This document shows, piece by piece, positions 43,171-54,415 of a DNA stretch of 64,000 nucleotides. A program made the translations under genes and the position numbers. The stretch covers positions 1,984,001 to 2,048,000 of the forward strand of contig NW_025408676.1 of the NCBI RefSeq assembly GCF_020360975.1, read 5' to 3'. Under the pieces are notes generated by a model, which was not told where the DNA came from, made no database searches, and saw only the letters and a program-made list of their open reading frames with translations. Within the stretch, counting starts at the first letter, position 1; every line of letters begins with the position of its first letter. This DNA comes from Hirsutella rhossiliensis. Its lineage: Eukaryota; Ascomycota; Sordariomycetes; Hypocreales; Ophiocordycipitaceae.

Positions 43171-43516
43171 AGATAAGGGACGAGAAGCCATTGGTAGGAC
43201 CTACATCTAGGGAATAGCCGAGGCCATATCGGCCGCGGGGTAGTGCAGCAGGCGTCAGTCAGTAGGGACCATAGACAGCTAGCGCGCGCATAATAGTAGG
43301 TAAGTAGCATACGTAAGGACATGCCAAGTCGGGAGGTAGAGGGAATATGGATATGTGATTAAGAAGCACATGTTATGCGCCGCGCGGGAGCATGGCGAAG
43401 AGAGGGGGCTATACGTCAGCGGCATATATATGAAGAATGTTTGCCTAAGGAGGTAGTAGCATAGTAAGTAGGTAAGGCCAAGAGAGCAGACGCAATAGAG
43501 GGCAGCACCCATTACG
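43171..43516. other. Spacer between H2 tail and H3
   Basis: No gene recognised; probable 5' untranslated sequence of H3. Confidence 0.3.
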
Positions 43517-46500
43517 ATGAAGCCAGCCAGCATCGAATGGCAGCACGGGGCGGAGAGCGGCGTAGGCCCAGCACGGGAGGCAGCCAGAGGACCATACACA
43601 GCAATGAGGTTCAGGCCGATCTCGGCGGCGCCGGTGCCCGGTACGGAGGGCCGGCAGGGGGCGCATGAGAGGGCGTCAGGGCTGGTGCTGCCGAAGCGAA
43701 GGCGGCGGGGCGGCCGGCCGGCGAGGAATCAGGGAGGACCGGCGCGGGGAGGCAGGCACGACCAGGGCCACGGCGGAAGGACGCCCCAGGCACAAGCGAC
43801 CAGGGGCGATGGAAGGAAGACGGCGCCGTCGACACCGGAGACGAGGCGGGAGGCGAAACGTAGAGAAGCCGGCGAAGGCGAGGTGGTTTCCTTCTCACGC
43901 CGCCAAGCTCCGGCCGAAGCGCCGCGGGGCGGGAAGGAGGCCGGGGCGGCCAAGGCAGCAGATCGACATAAGCCAGCAGCCGCTATTCCGGGATATCCAG
44001 CCGCGGCCGACATCGGGGCGGCTCTGGCGACACAGCCGTGGAGCGCGGCGGGCCCAGCCCCAGGTCCGGCGGCACGTCAAAGACGGCCTCAGAGGATACA
44101 GCCCCGGCCGGGGAGGGGGCCAGGGGGTGCCATCGGGGACGCCGCCGAGGGCGCACAGCCCAGTGCAGAAATGAAAAGCCAACTCGCCGGTATAGTTCCC
44201 AAGCAGGCCCCCAGGGTCGGTCGACGGACAGAGGTGGTTAACGTGATGTAGATGAGACGACGATGGGCCGCGCCCCCTCGACAGAGACAGAAGAGAAAGC
44301 GCAGCCCGGTCGGCAAAGAAATCGAGGCAAGACATGGCGGCCGCGCGTCAAGCATGGCCGGGCCGTCCCTAGGCCCCACGGCAAGTCAACAGGCGCCTCG
44401 GGATATCCTGCCTCGGCCAGTAGCCGCGATAGAGAGCGCCACAGGGGACATGGCTAAGGCCGCAGAGCCTGGCGAAGCAATAGAAGGCCGACGCGCAGGT
44501 AGGGATCCTAAACGGGGCCAAGGGGTGTGCATAGAGACGTCTAATAGGGTATAGATGGGATGACGAGAGGCCCGCCACGTCGAGAGAGACAGAAGAGGAA
44601 GGTGTAACGACGAGACAGAACTAACAACGGGTGCACGTGCCCGTGCACGGACCACACCCCAAGGCTGTATATAAATCTCTGCCTACGGGGCTTCTCTTCT
44701 TTCTTTCTCTTGGACCCCTTAAGCTAGAAACTTCGTCCATAGAGCCAATACAAGGATAGCCGTCAAGGCTTAGTTCTGGCCGTGACAAGGGCAGTGCCGC
44801 CAGCGGACAGACCGAGGCAAAACGGAGCCGCGGCGACCAGAGGAGGCCAAGGCCAAGGGAGATGCAGGCCGAAGACCTGGCGGACGTGCTGCGGGGCCTC
44901 GAAGAGGAGTTCGAGGCGGGCGAGAGGCTGGCCGAGGAGCGGGCGTGGTGCGCGCCGGTGCCGCGCGAAAGGGAGGTCAGGACGGTACGGAGGTTCTACC
45001 GGGCGTTCCACAACACCAGCGCGCTACCGACCGCAACATGCAGTCTCTGCTACCGCAAGCGGGCCGGGAGGAGCTAAGGGAGATGGCGTGGGAGGCGAGT
45101 AAACCTACCGGGCTCGGCGCTCTCGGGGGCGGCGCTGCCGCGGCAGGAGGAGGTGCGGGCTATTAAGTCGCAGCAGAGGAGCGCCGCGCGGGAGCGGGAG
45201 CGGGCCATACAGGGCATCCAGGGCTCCCAAGGCGGCGGGGCGGCGGCAGGAGTCGGGGCGGACCGCGGCGCGGCCCTCCGCGGGGTCATGGGGGGATTCG
45301 GCGAGGATGACATGGACGTGACGGCGGCCGACGGCGACCCAGACGTAGGCACGGCGGCGGGGATGCGCGTGCGGCTCGGCCCGTCGAGCTCGTTCCTCGC
45401 CGCCGGCCGGGAGCTGGCCAAGGAGCTGACGCTGAACGAGAAGCAGTCGATCGCCCTCCTCATCGTCTGCCGGCAGCTCGACCAGGTCCGGCAGGCCAAT
45501 GAGGCAGGCGGCGACGGAGACGGGGAAGGTCAGCTCTGCCTGTTCATCGGCGGCGAGGGCGGCACCGGCAAGTCGCGCGTCATCGAGGCGCTCGTCGAGC
45601 TGCTCGCCCGGAGGAGCTGTCGAGCCGGATGCTAGTCACAGCGACGTCGGGCACGGCGGCAGCGCGGATCAACGGCATCACCCTCCACTCGGCCTGCGGC
45701 CTCGCCGTCGGCCAGGGCGGCCAGGCGGGAGGGGCGACCAAGGGGGTGGACGGCGTGCGGCTGCCGGGCGCGGGCGAGCGCTTCGTCGACGGCCGGTCGC
45801 GCATGGACTGGCGGGAGAAGGAGGTGCTGGTGGTCGACGAGGTCAGCATGCTCGGGGCGCGCACGCTATACGCCGCCAACGAGCAGCTCTGCCGGCTGCG
45901 GGGGTCGGCGCGGGACTTCGGCGGCATCCCGGTGGTGATCTTCTGCGGCGACTTCCACCAGTTCCGGCCGGTGCAGGAGCGGTCGATCCTGCTGCCGAGC
46001 GCGGCGGTGTCGTGGGACGAGGACAGGGCCTTCACGGCCGAGCAGCGGCGGCAGCACGACAAGGCGCACGCGCTCTGGCGGCGGTTCACGACGGTCACCA
46101 TGCTCGACGAGCAGATGCGGGCCGCCGGCGACCCCGAGCTGCGGCGCCTGCTCGGGCGGATCCGGCGGGGCGAGCAGGACCGGTCGGACCTCGAGCTGCT
46201 CAACTCGAGGTGCCACCGGCCCGGCAGGCGGATCCCGTGGGAGACAGGCGTGACGGTGGTCACGCCGCTCAACCGGAACCGCTGGAACCTCAACCTCGAG
46301 GCGGCGCTCGCGTTCCGGGCGCGGCAGCGGACGGCGGCGCGCGTCTTCCTCTCCGAGCACAAGTGGAAGGACGGCACGCCGACGGAGGAGGAGGCGGTGC
46401 TGATGCTCGGCCAGGGCGACGACAGCTGGCCACCGCGTCTCGGCGGAGCTGACGGTGCACTTCGGGCCGCCGGCGGGCATCGTGCTGGCGTCGGAGACGA

Positions 46501-46936
46501 CCAGGGACCTCCACTTCGTCGGGATGCCGTCCGGGACGATCCTGCTGACGCCCATCACCGTCAAGATCACGGCGCAGCGGAAGCGGCCCTGGCAGCGCAA
46601 CGACGTCGGCCGGCGCGGCCTGCCGTGCGCCGCGGCCTTCGCCTGCACCGACTACAAGGTGCAGGGCGGGACGATCGAGCGCGTCGCGCTCGAGCTGCGG
46701 GGGGCGAGGACGACGACGGTCGAGGGCAGGGCGGTGGCGTCGCCGTGCGACCCGTACAGCCTCTACGTGCAGCTCTCGCGGTGCCCGACGCTCGACGGCA
46801 TCATGCTCGTATCGGAGGTGCGGGAGCGGGACCTTATAGGAACCGGGTGCCCGGGGAAATGACAGCGGCGCAGGCCCGGCTAGAGGAGCTAAGCAAGCAG
46901 ACAACACAGGAAGCAGGTAGCCTACTCCGCAGCTAA
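43517..46936 (+). mobile_element. Helitron H3: internally deleted copy (N-terminus joined to helicase)
   Basis: 43517-44600 is Arg/Pro/Ala-rich low-complexity coding sequence like the N-terminus of H4 (MRFRPISAAPV against SRFRPIQAKQA). A solo LTR (44602-44787) interrupts it. 44862-45077 encodes the conserved MQAEDLADVLRGLEEEFEAG and REREVRTVRRFYRAFHN. At about 45090 it jumps to PTGLGALGG-frame sequence that in H2 lies just before the helicase (40860), so the whole Rep domain is deleted; GAGGCGAGT is shared at the junction. The helicase follows: GGEGGTGKSRV at 45560, a shift at 45605, VVDEVSMLGA and CGDFHQFRPVQ. A second deletion of about 145 bp at 46425 removes the VPGMPVVVN segment. It cannot transpose itself. 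Confidence 0.82.
44602..44787 (+). repeat. Solo LTR, same family as 12403-12589
   Basis: 186 bp, TGTAACGACG ... GGCCGTGACA, almost identical to the 12.4-kb copy, inserted in the H3 N-terminal coding region. Flanks GAAGG and AGGGC do not form a clean 5-bp duplication. Confidence 0.88.
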
Positions 46937-47640
46937 GGTAGGCGGGATTAGGACCATCACGATATTTATTCAGGGGAGAGGAAGACATATCTTAGCAAAC
47001 TCGCCACCAAAGCGTCTTACTTCATCATCACCGAGAAGAAGATGAGAAGAAGGATAGAAGTAGGGATAACAAGGGCAACAACAGCTAGACTAGAAAAGGC
47101 AAGCGTACACACATATACCACTGGGTAGAATAGGAAGGCATAGATCTAGACAAAGACGGGCCAATATAGAAGGGGGGGCTTTAAAGAGCGCGAAAAGACC
47201 AAGCACAAGAGCCTCCAATCAGGAGTACGATTCAAAGGGCCCAAAACGCAGAGGGGGGGAGGCAGAAAAAGGAGGGGGAGGAAGGACGTAGGAAGGGGTA
47301 AGTTATGGCCATATGGCCAATCGGGGGCGAGAACGCCGACGAATGAAAAGAGCTCAAAAGCGCCGACCAATCAGGGGGCCGGAATGGCGGGGGGAAATTG
47401 ATGGCGAATTTTTTTTTCCCCGGGGAGGAACCCTTAAGTCCTTTCGTTCCGAAAGGCAAAAGAGTGGTCTCGCAGGGTAAGAAGAAGCCTTTCGTTCCTC
47501 AAAGGCATCCTTTCGTTCCTCAAGGCATAAGCCTTTCGGAACGAAGATTACGACCAGTGCGGGAAGAAAAGAACAGGAGAGGCAACCCAACGGGGGTTGC
47601 GCAAAGAGCCTTTCGGAACGAAAGTTGGAGGATTGAGTTA
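46937..47640 (+). repeat. Helitron H3 3' tail with recurrent CCTTTCG motifs
   Basis: After unremarkable sequence, 47360-47640 holds CGCCGACCAATCAGGGGG, then CCTTTCGTTCCGAAAGGC (47440, self-complementary), CCTTTCGTTCCTCAAAGGC (47488) and CCTTTCGTTCCTCAAGGC (47509). Next come AAGCCTTTCGGAACGAAGAT, the hairpin GCAACCC/GGGTTGC (47582-47600) and another CCTTTCGGAACG. It is a rearranged version of the H2 tail with extra motif copies. Confidence 0.7.
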
Positions 47641-47996
47641 ACACATGAAAATGACGTTGGATGAGATGACGTTGGAGAGGGAGTCATCTATTTGAAAAAT
47701 TTTGTGGTGGTTGCGGCACTAGGTAACCGGCAATTCCTTCCCGCAGTAGCTTGCATTGCGCGACGGCCGGTTGGGGGCGAAACGTAGAGGCCTTGGGAGC
47801 GCGCGCCAACGTGTCATGCAGCACAACGTGTCAAGAAAAGCAAGGCGAAGGTGAGAAGGGATGGGTGGAAGAGCCGATACAATAGATCGGACAAGTAGAA
47901 TCCGATCCCGAGCCACGGGCTTTCCCCGTCCTTCTCATCATACGTGCCTACCTACGCATTATCACCCATAGCATCTAAATCACGGCCAAGTCAGTT
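47641..47996. other. Spacer, nothing recognised
   Basis: Upstream region of the MYND-type pseudogene. No repeat or RNA gene seen. Confidence 0.35.
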
Positions 47997-48552
47997 ATGG
48001 CAACGTCCACGGTTCGATTCGAATGCCAAATCGGTGCCAAGCAATTCATACGCAGCCACGGCATTGCCCGGAGCCTCATCACCGGCGCAAACCGCGCCGG
48101 AGAGGATGCTGAATACAAGGAACAATTTGCACAGGCCATGATGCCTCTTATGAAGGAGCATGAATCAGCATGTCGCAGCGCGTCGGGGGCTTTCTGCGAA
48201 TGCTGCGGGCGGTTTGCGACAGATATCCTACAGAGTCCAATATCTTTGCTGCACGCGGACGAAGCTCGCATTATAGTTTGGGTCACATCTTTATGCGGAA
48301 GCGGGCAGTGCGAGGTGGAAATGAGACAGGAAATGCAACTGATGATGGGGAAATGCGGCAGAGCACGAAACACGTGACGAGTTCTTAGGACGCACTGGTT
48401 GCACGGAGGTCACGTTGTGCAAAGTATGCGGGACGACCGCGGGCGTGAGTCGCTGCGGCAGATGTCATGCAGTGGCATACTGCGGAAAGAACACCAAAAG
48501 GCGGACTGGAAGGTTCACAAAAAGGCATGCGTGCCGAGAGAAGATCACTAGA
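47997..48552 (+). pseudogene. MYND zinc-finger protein, frameshifted
   Basis: The ATG at 47997 starts MATSTVRFECQIGAKQFIRS and runs 126 residues with several Cys (FCECCGRFATDI). After frame changes near 48345 and 48488 the sequence reads GCTEVTLCKVCGTTAGVSRC, then GRCHAVAYCGKEHQKADW and KVHKKACV. This is a MYND finger with the usual C..C..C..C..YC..HQ..DW..HK..C order. MYND fingers bind proline-rich peptides and occur in many fungal regulators. It sits between Helitron units H3 and H4, so it may be a captured host gene or a remnant of the original locus. Confidence 0.7.
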
Positions 48553-48719
48553 GAGGGAAGGTCTGGAAGGGAATGACGACGAGATCCGAAGTTGTGGACG
48601 GAGTGTTGTAAGATTGCAGCTCGGTGTAGATATTTGCTAAGAAGCAAGATAAAGCATGGAACTGAATCACTTTTCTGTGAATGTTGTAACTTATATCGGT
48701 AGACTATTATATCAAGCAG

Positions 48720-50162
48720 TTACTCTGTTTCCATTGTCCTTTGTCCTGGGTGGCGGTTTCTGAGCGGCCGGGCCGATGAGTCTGACGTGTAGGCAACGAT
48801 CGAATCAACGGCGGGTCCCAAGACGGTTCCCGAGGCAGGACTCTGTCTCATCGTCTCCGGCTCGAAGGAAGAAGAGGCAGCGGAAAGAGAGAACGATTGA
48901 GTGGCAGAGCTTCCAGTGGCGGCCGATGAGGAAGGTTTTGAGGCCAGCTGCAACAGGCGCGGTTTCTTCGTTGGCGTGTCGGCGGGCTCGGGACAAGGAC
49001 GCTTCTGCAGCGGTGTAACGGGATCGGCCGAAGCCGAAGTCGAAGCCGAAGGCGGAGGACTCGGCGGGAGGGCGCCAGGTGTAGCGACAGAGAAAGAGGC
49101 AGCGCGGGCATCCTGGAAGGCCGCCGAAGCGGAGGACGGTTGCCGCTTCGGTGGCGATGTGAGGGCTAAGGCCGACGCGGCTGCGGTGGTGGCGGTCTTG
49201 TCGAGAAAAGTCCAAGAATCCGGGACGACGATGAAGATGTAGTCTCTGTCGGAGCTCGGCTGGTGGACCATGACGCGGTGATCGAGGAGGCCAGCGACCT
49301 TGCCCGTGCAGGTGAAGGAGATATTAGTATGGAATTGAGAGTCCCGCCTCTCGGCCATCTTCTTGCAAAGGATGGCCCACGGGTTGGCGCGGATGGGGAA
49401 GATGACGAAGACCTGAAACGGGTGGAAGCCCCTGAGAGGGATCTTGTCAGGGATCCCGGGAGTGATATAGGTCGAAAGCTGGAGGAAGCCGCAGCACCTC
49501 AGCTGGGTGGCGTCCAGACCTGGCAGAAGGTCCTGTCGTAGCAGGGAGTGGCCGGGGCCAACGATGAGGCCGGTGAAGGAAACGATGGGCGGGATACGGG
49601 GGAAGCTGTCCATGGAGGCAAAGAGCCTAGGAAGAACGCTTGAGGCCCATTTCAGCTAAATTTAGTGCTCGAGGTGTGCGCGGAGGAATTGGGTAGTCCT
49701 TACGGCTGGTAGCCTTGGTCGCGGATGATAAGGGCGGGCATAGTGTAGAGAAGGATGCCTCCGGCGCCAGACTCAAGACCGTCTCGTTGCTCGACCTCCA
49801 CGCAAGGGCGTAGGGATGGACGCGGCCATTCATGAAAAACCACTCTTCGGTCCATTCGGAGGCGACAACTGGCTGATTGTAAATTGAGAGATTGAGGCTG
49901 AAGAAGATGGATGTCGCGGAGTCGTCGGTATCCGATCGGAGAGGCGCATATTCCGCAGTGAGCAACCACGACGGAGGAGGCAGGAAGACGTGGGCCATGG
50001 TCTCGGCGTTGAGGCCTCTGATGCGATGCTCGTCTTGGTGGGCGAATCTGGAGGGGCAATCCGGCTGGACGAAGAACATCATGGACATTTCACCGCCAGC
50101 GCCTCTCTGGCTGTCGAGCGGCCTTCGAAGGTGTGGTGGGGCAGAGGTGAAGAGGAAGACAT
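48720..50162 (-). pseudogene. Helitron-linked unknown gene family, copy C (two exons, most complete)
   Basis: The ATG at 50162 is followed, after a small shift, by PPHLRRPLDSQRGAGGEM, then MMFFVQPDCPSRFAHQDEHR, RGLNAETMAHVFLPPPSWLL, FFSLNLSIYNQPVVASEWTE and EWFFMNGRVHPYALAW. A one-base loss near 49800 precedes EVEQRDGLES..PALIIRDQGYQP. Intron 49639-49703 (GTAAGG..CTCAAG, 65 bp) follows at the same codon as in copy B. Exon 2 is open to 48720: VLPRLFASMDSFPRIPPIVS, GLDATQLRCCGFLQLSTYIT, HPFQVFVIFPIRANPW, FTCTGKVAGLLDHRVM and DYIFIVVPDSWTF. The tail is Ser-rich with an NLS-like KRPCPEPADTPTKKPR and ends DSIVAYTSDSSARPLRNRHP. Total about 470 residues. No known family assigned. It is divergent from H4, about 700 bp away. 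Only two or three indels separate it from an intact gene. Confidence 0.78.
49639..49703 (-). other. Conserved intron of copy C
   Basis: Donor GTAAGG directly after the CC of the Gln-Pro codon, acceptor CTCAAG. Splicing gives ..YQP-VLPR.., aligned exactly with copy B (37942-37989) and, at protein level, with copy D (62483-62568). The unspliced frame would stop at once (TAA). Confidence 0.75.
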
Positions 50163-50876
50163 GGTGTATCACTGCATCTACGTGGGGTTGATCAGTGTTT
50201 TGTCCCGCACGCAAACGACTGTTGCAACCGTGGAGCAGGAAAGTAGGAAGCGGAGAGTAAACGAGCTTATTGTATTTTGAAGGGATTACGGAAAGGATGG
50301 GAGGGGCGAGCAACCTTGTCATGACAAGGATGAGGAGAAGAATGGTGCACATGGTGCTCAACGCCACGAATGAGTGACACGAAGAGGCGGTCTGGGAACG
50401 TTGCTGTTAGGATTGAGGGAAAGCTGGGGATGACGGTGTTGGAAGCTATCGTCCGGGTGAGCTGAGCCAAATGGCAGGGTTACCTTTCCTGCTGCAGCAT
50501 GGACAGTGGAGAAAAGAAAGTCTGATACGACGTTTGTTCAAACGCGCACTTGCGACGATGGAATCGGAGGAAGCGGGGCAGAGCGGTTGAAGGTCGCTCA
50601 GGATAGGGTTGCGGTGTCAGTTCCTACGCATGGGCTGGTCGAGGCCGTCCGAAAAGGGGGGGGGGAGGGGGGAGGGGGCCCTCTCAGACAAGCATTACCG
50701 CGTTGCCTCGGTGATATAAAGACAACAGGGTTTTGGGAAACCGCTGGTAGGAAGAATGCCAGATACGGCGGAGCGCACCATTACCAGAAAGCGAGACAAC
50801 CTGGGAGAATCTTCCGGGCGAAAGCTTTGCGATCCATCGTCCGTTTGCAGATCTTCGGCGTTAAGACAGCATCATC
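50163..50876. promoter_or_regulatory. Putative bidirectional promoter between copy C and Helitron H4
   Basis: About 0.7 kb between two divergent start codons (50162 minus, 50877 plus). Contains a poly-G tract near 50658-50690. No clear TATA box was identified. An open frame at 50506-50931 could instead be an earlier start of H4. The shared intergenic position suggests joint expression of the two genes. Confidence 0.4.
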
Positions 50877-53800
50877 ATGGGGGAGAATCCTAGGTGCAAG
50901 GTTCAATCGGTGGGGGGAGAAGGCGAGATAGTGACGGCAGCAGCGGCCGTTGCTGCAACGGGGGGTACCGCGGAGGCGAGATTGAGTGCAATGGATGAAG
51001 GGTTGAAGCGGGTGCCGGAATATGAAAGACAGGCGAACGTGGTATCCAGGTTTCGGCCTATCCAGGCCAAGCAGGCGCCGGCCGAGGAGGTCTCCCGGGG
51101 AGAACAAGCGGAAGCACTCAAAGGAGCGTCGCCCAGGGGCAGTCGGCGAGGCGGTCGGCGGCGAAGGGAACATCAGATCTGAACGATGGCATTTCGAAGG
51201 TGCGGCCAGCACGGCGTTTAGCACCGATAAACGTGCGTGACGAGCCCGTGAGTATGGACACGGACGCTGCGATGCCGGGGCTGGGTACGAAGCCGTGTGG
51301 AGGGAGCCTGGAGCCACCCGTCGGCGGTGTATTGCAGTGCGAGGGTAACGACTCGATCTCGTACCGGCACATTTTGCCCAAGAGGAGGAGGATTGGGGGT
51401 GACGAGAGCAGCGCAGCGGCCACCGTTGGTCTGCAAGCACCAAGTCCCCCAGAAGCCTTGGTCGGGCGAGACGACGGCCTAGATAGTGGGAGCCAGTCCG
51501 TCGTGGGTGTAAGTGGCCCTGAGACCGTTAGGCCTAGGCAACCCAGCGGTGGCGTACGGATGAGGCTGAAAGGCCTTGTTGAGCGGACAGTTGGTGTGGG
51601 AAAACGCCGGGAAGGAAGACCGACAACGACGATGAGATTTCGGCTGGGAGACGGGAGCCAGCATTCGCCAAGGCCCATCCGACCCAAAGAGATGGAGACC
51701 GCGGCCGGACCGCCCTCGGACGAGGCCGGATTACTCGTCGGGATCGAGGAGGGCATGCAGAACGGCACGTCTGGAAAGCAAAACGATGGTGCGCAGACGA
51801 GGCCGAAGGGGCCCGAGGCACACCTAAGCAACCCGGGAAGAAAAGGCCGACCGGCAACGACCGGCGGGCGTCCGTCTGGGAACGTCAGGGAGCCCCTGGT
51901 TCGGCCAATCCAACCCAAAGAGAGGAGATGTAGCAGGGGTGGGCAGCCACCGGACGGTTGACAGCGCGGCCACCCCGGCAGACCACAGGTGAAGAACAGG
52001 ATCGACCGAGACGAAACGAGGCAGCGAGACCTTCGCGGCCCGTGGAGCAGCGAAAGAGGACGCGCCACCCCGACCGTGATCGGCCCCTGACGAAACGCAT
52101 TCGGGGGGGCCATCCGGGGCAGAGGAAGAAGGAGTTGCAGGCGGAGGAATTGGCCAGTGTCTTGTGTTACCTCGAGGAGGAATTTGCTACGAAGGAGAGA
52201 CTATCCAACGAGCAAACTTGGTGCACACCAGTACCGCACGAGAGGAAGGTATCGACGGTGCGAAGGTTCTATCGGGCGTTCCACGATGTGAGCACCTTGC
52301 CGATAATGACCTGCATGATGTGCTACCGCAAGCGCACAAGGAGGGAGTTGAGGGAGAGCACATGGGACCAATGGAGGTCAAGCAGCGTTCCAAAAGGCGG
52401 CCGGTCGCCATTTGCGTGCCGGAGCTGCTTTCCCCAGGACGAGTCCGTCTCGATTTGTGTGGAGTGCTCGATGCTTGGGGCGCGGGAACCTGTCGCCGGC
52501 TGTCCACCTTCACAGTCGCCTCGGCTGTGAGCACATGTTCCCGACGAGCTTAATGGCCTGACGCCGGTCGAGGAGAAGCTCATCTCGCTGAACTCGTGTT
52601 ACGGCTTTGTGACGAGGTATAGCATTCCGGGCGGGCAGCGGCAGGCCGTGAGGTATCCGAGACACGTCAAGGGCCACATCACGGTGTTCCCAAACAACGT
52701 GCAGGAGCTGGCGAGAAGGTGCTCCCGCACCCGCTCTTGCAAACAATGGACGAGATACATGTCTCGTGGCAGGGCGCGGAGAAGCCAGCACCGAGCGACT
52801 TGTCGGGTCTCTTGTCGGTGAGGCGTCAAGTCGTCGAGAGAGCGCTTGTCTGGTTGAAGAAGAACAATCCCCATTACGCCGACATTGAGATCGACAAGGC
52901 GGAAATGGATAGTTGGGAACCCCATCGCACGGTGTGCCGTCGATGGTGTACGGACGCATGGAGCGGAACGAGCCGTCTGCGTGGGAGAAGACGCGAACGG
53001 CACAGGTCGTGCCGCCCGCAGAGCGGGCCATGGACGGCGATAGTTCGGCGGAGATCGAGGAAGTCCTTGCTCGGCTCCACCAGGGACAAGACGTATCGGA
53101 CAGGCCGAGTCGAGAATCCGACGGGGATGGAGCGGATGGGACTAATGATGCCGAGCCCGAAGACGGGGCCAAAATGATCAACGAGATAACCTCTTCCGGC
53201 ATGTTTGCGTTGGACGGACCGCCGGACGTGTCGGACGCGGAGAAGCTCCGCTTTGCTTGCAATGCCGTGAGCGGCGACGGGGCCGAGACGGCCGGCCGGG
53301 GCCGAGGCATGGATAAGGTCGGCGGGGGCAGGTCGAGGCGGTATGGATGTCTGTGAGCCGTACATTCACGTTGGTCGTGGAGAGAATTCGCCGACTCGCT
53401 GGACGCCTCGTTCTTCGCCAAGACCTTTCCACCCTATTGCCGTTCGGATTTGGAGGACCACGGCTGGCGGAGGAATTCATCCTAGGGCCGGAGGGGTCGG
53501 TCAATCCGCGCGGTACGGCTGCCGGAGAAGAGACGGCCGCGCGAGATCTCCTGTCGTCTCGGAACATGAGCCTTCGGACGTGGGCCGGCATCGTGCTGCG
53601 GCGCCATGGTGGCCGATTCGCGACGCATGCCATCTTCTCGTTTCTCCTTTTCAACATGGACGTGCGGTCGAGGAATCGTCGTGTCAGCATGCTCAGCGTG
53701 ACGCGGAAGAATTTCCCGAGTAGAGCGCATCGTACAGTCGCTCACCGCAGATAGGTTGGCGGCGGCCAGGGTGGAGTTGAGAGCTCGGGCACGACCACCG

Positions 53801-54340
53801 ATGATGGCGTGAAGGAGCTTCTAAGATGCCTTTCGCTATACGGCTACCGGCAGCCCATGTCGAGGAACTCCGTCTGAGCATGCGACGCAAGATCCAGTCA
53901 CTCATCTTGTGTCGTGGCGTGCCTGCAATCTGGTTCACGCTCAGCCCGAACGACATCACGAACCCGGTGAAGCTGAGACTGGCGGCGTACCGCACACGTG
54001 ATCCTGAAGCGGCCGAGGCATTTCTGAGAAGCCTCGACATGGCGTTCAAACGTGCGCGGCTGGCCATCTCGGACCCGTTGAGCTCGGCCGAATTCTTCCA
54101 CCGAGAGATGACGTTGTTCTTCGAAAATTACGTCAGAGTGGGCGAGGAGTCGGTATTCGGGCGCATCAGCCACTATTACGGCGCCGTGGAGACCAACGAG
54201 CGAGGGCGCTTCATGTTCACGGACTGCTCTGGCTGCAGGGAAATGCGCATCTAAGCTCAATGCTTGTCGATATCCACGGCGAGGATCAAGCGGCATACCG
54301 AGAGCGCATTGTCAGATACGTCGACAGCGTCTTTTCCGAG

Positions 54341-54415
54341 GTATGGCGCGGGGGGCGGCGTGTTGGCCTGTGTCCTCCGTTCAGTCAAACCCGAGAAAGC
54401 TGACGAACAAGACAG
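54341..54415 (+). other. Rep-domain intron 1 of H4 (conserved in H2)
   Basis: GTATGG..GACAG, 75 bp, phase 0 after VDSVFSE. H2 has GTAAGG..CACAG (39103-39194) at the same codon. Splicing yields DLDQEGFCAIQAERS in H4 and ELDAEGYCAVQAERS in H2. Confidence 0.75.
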
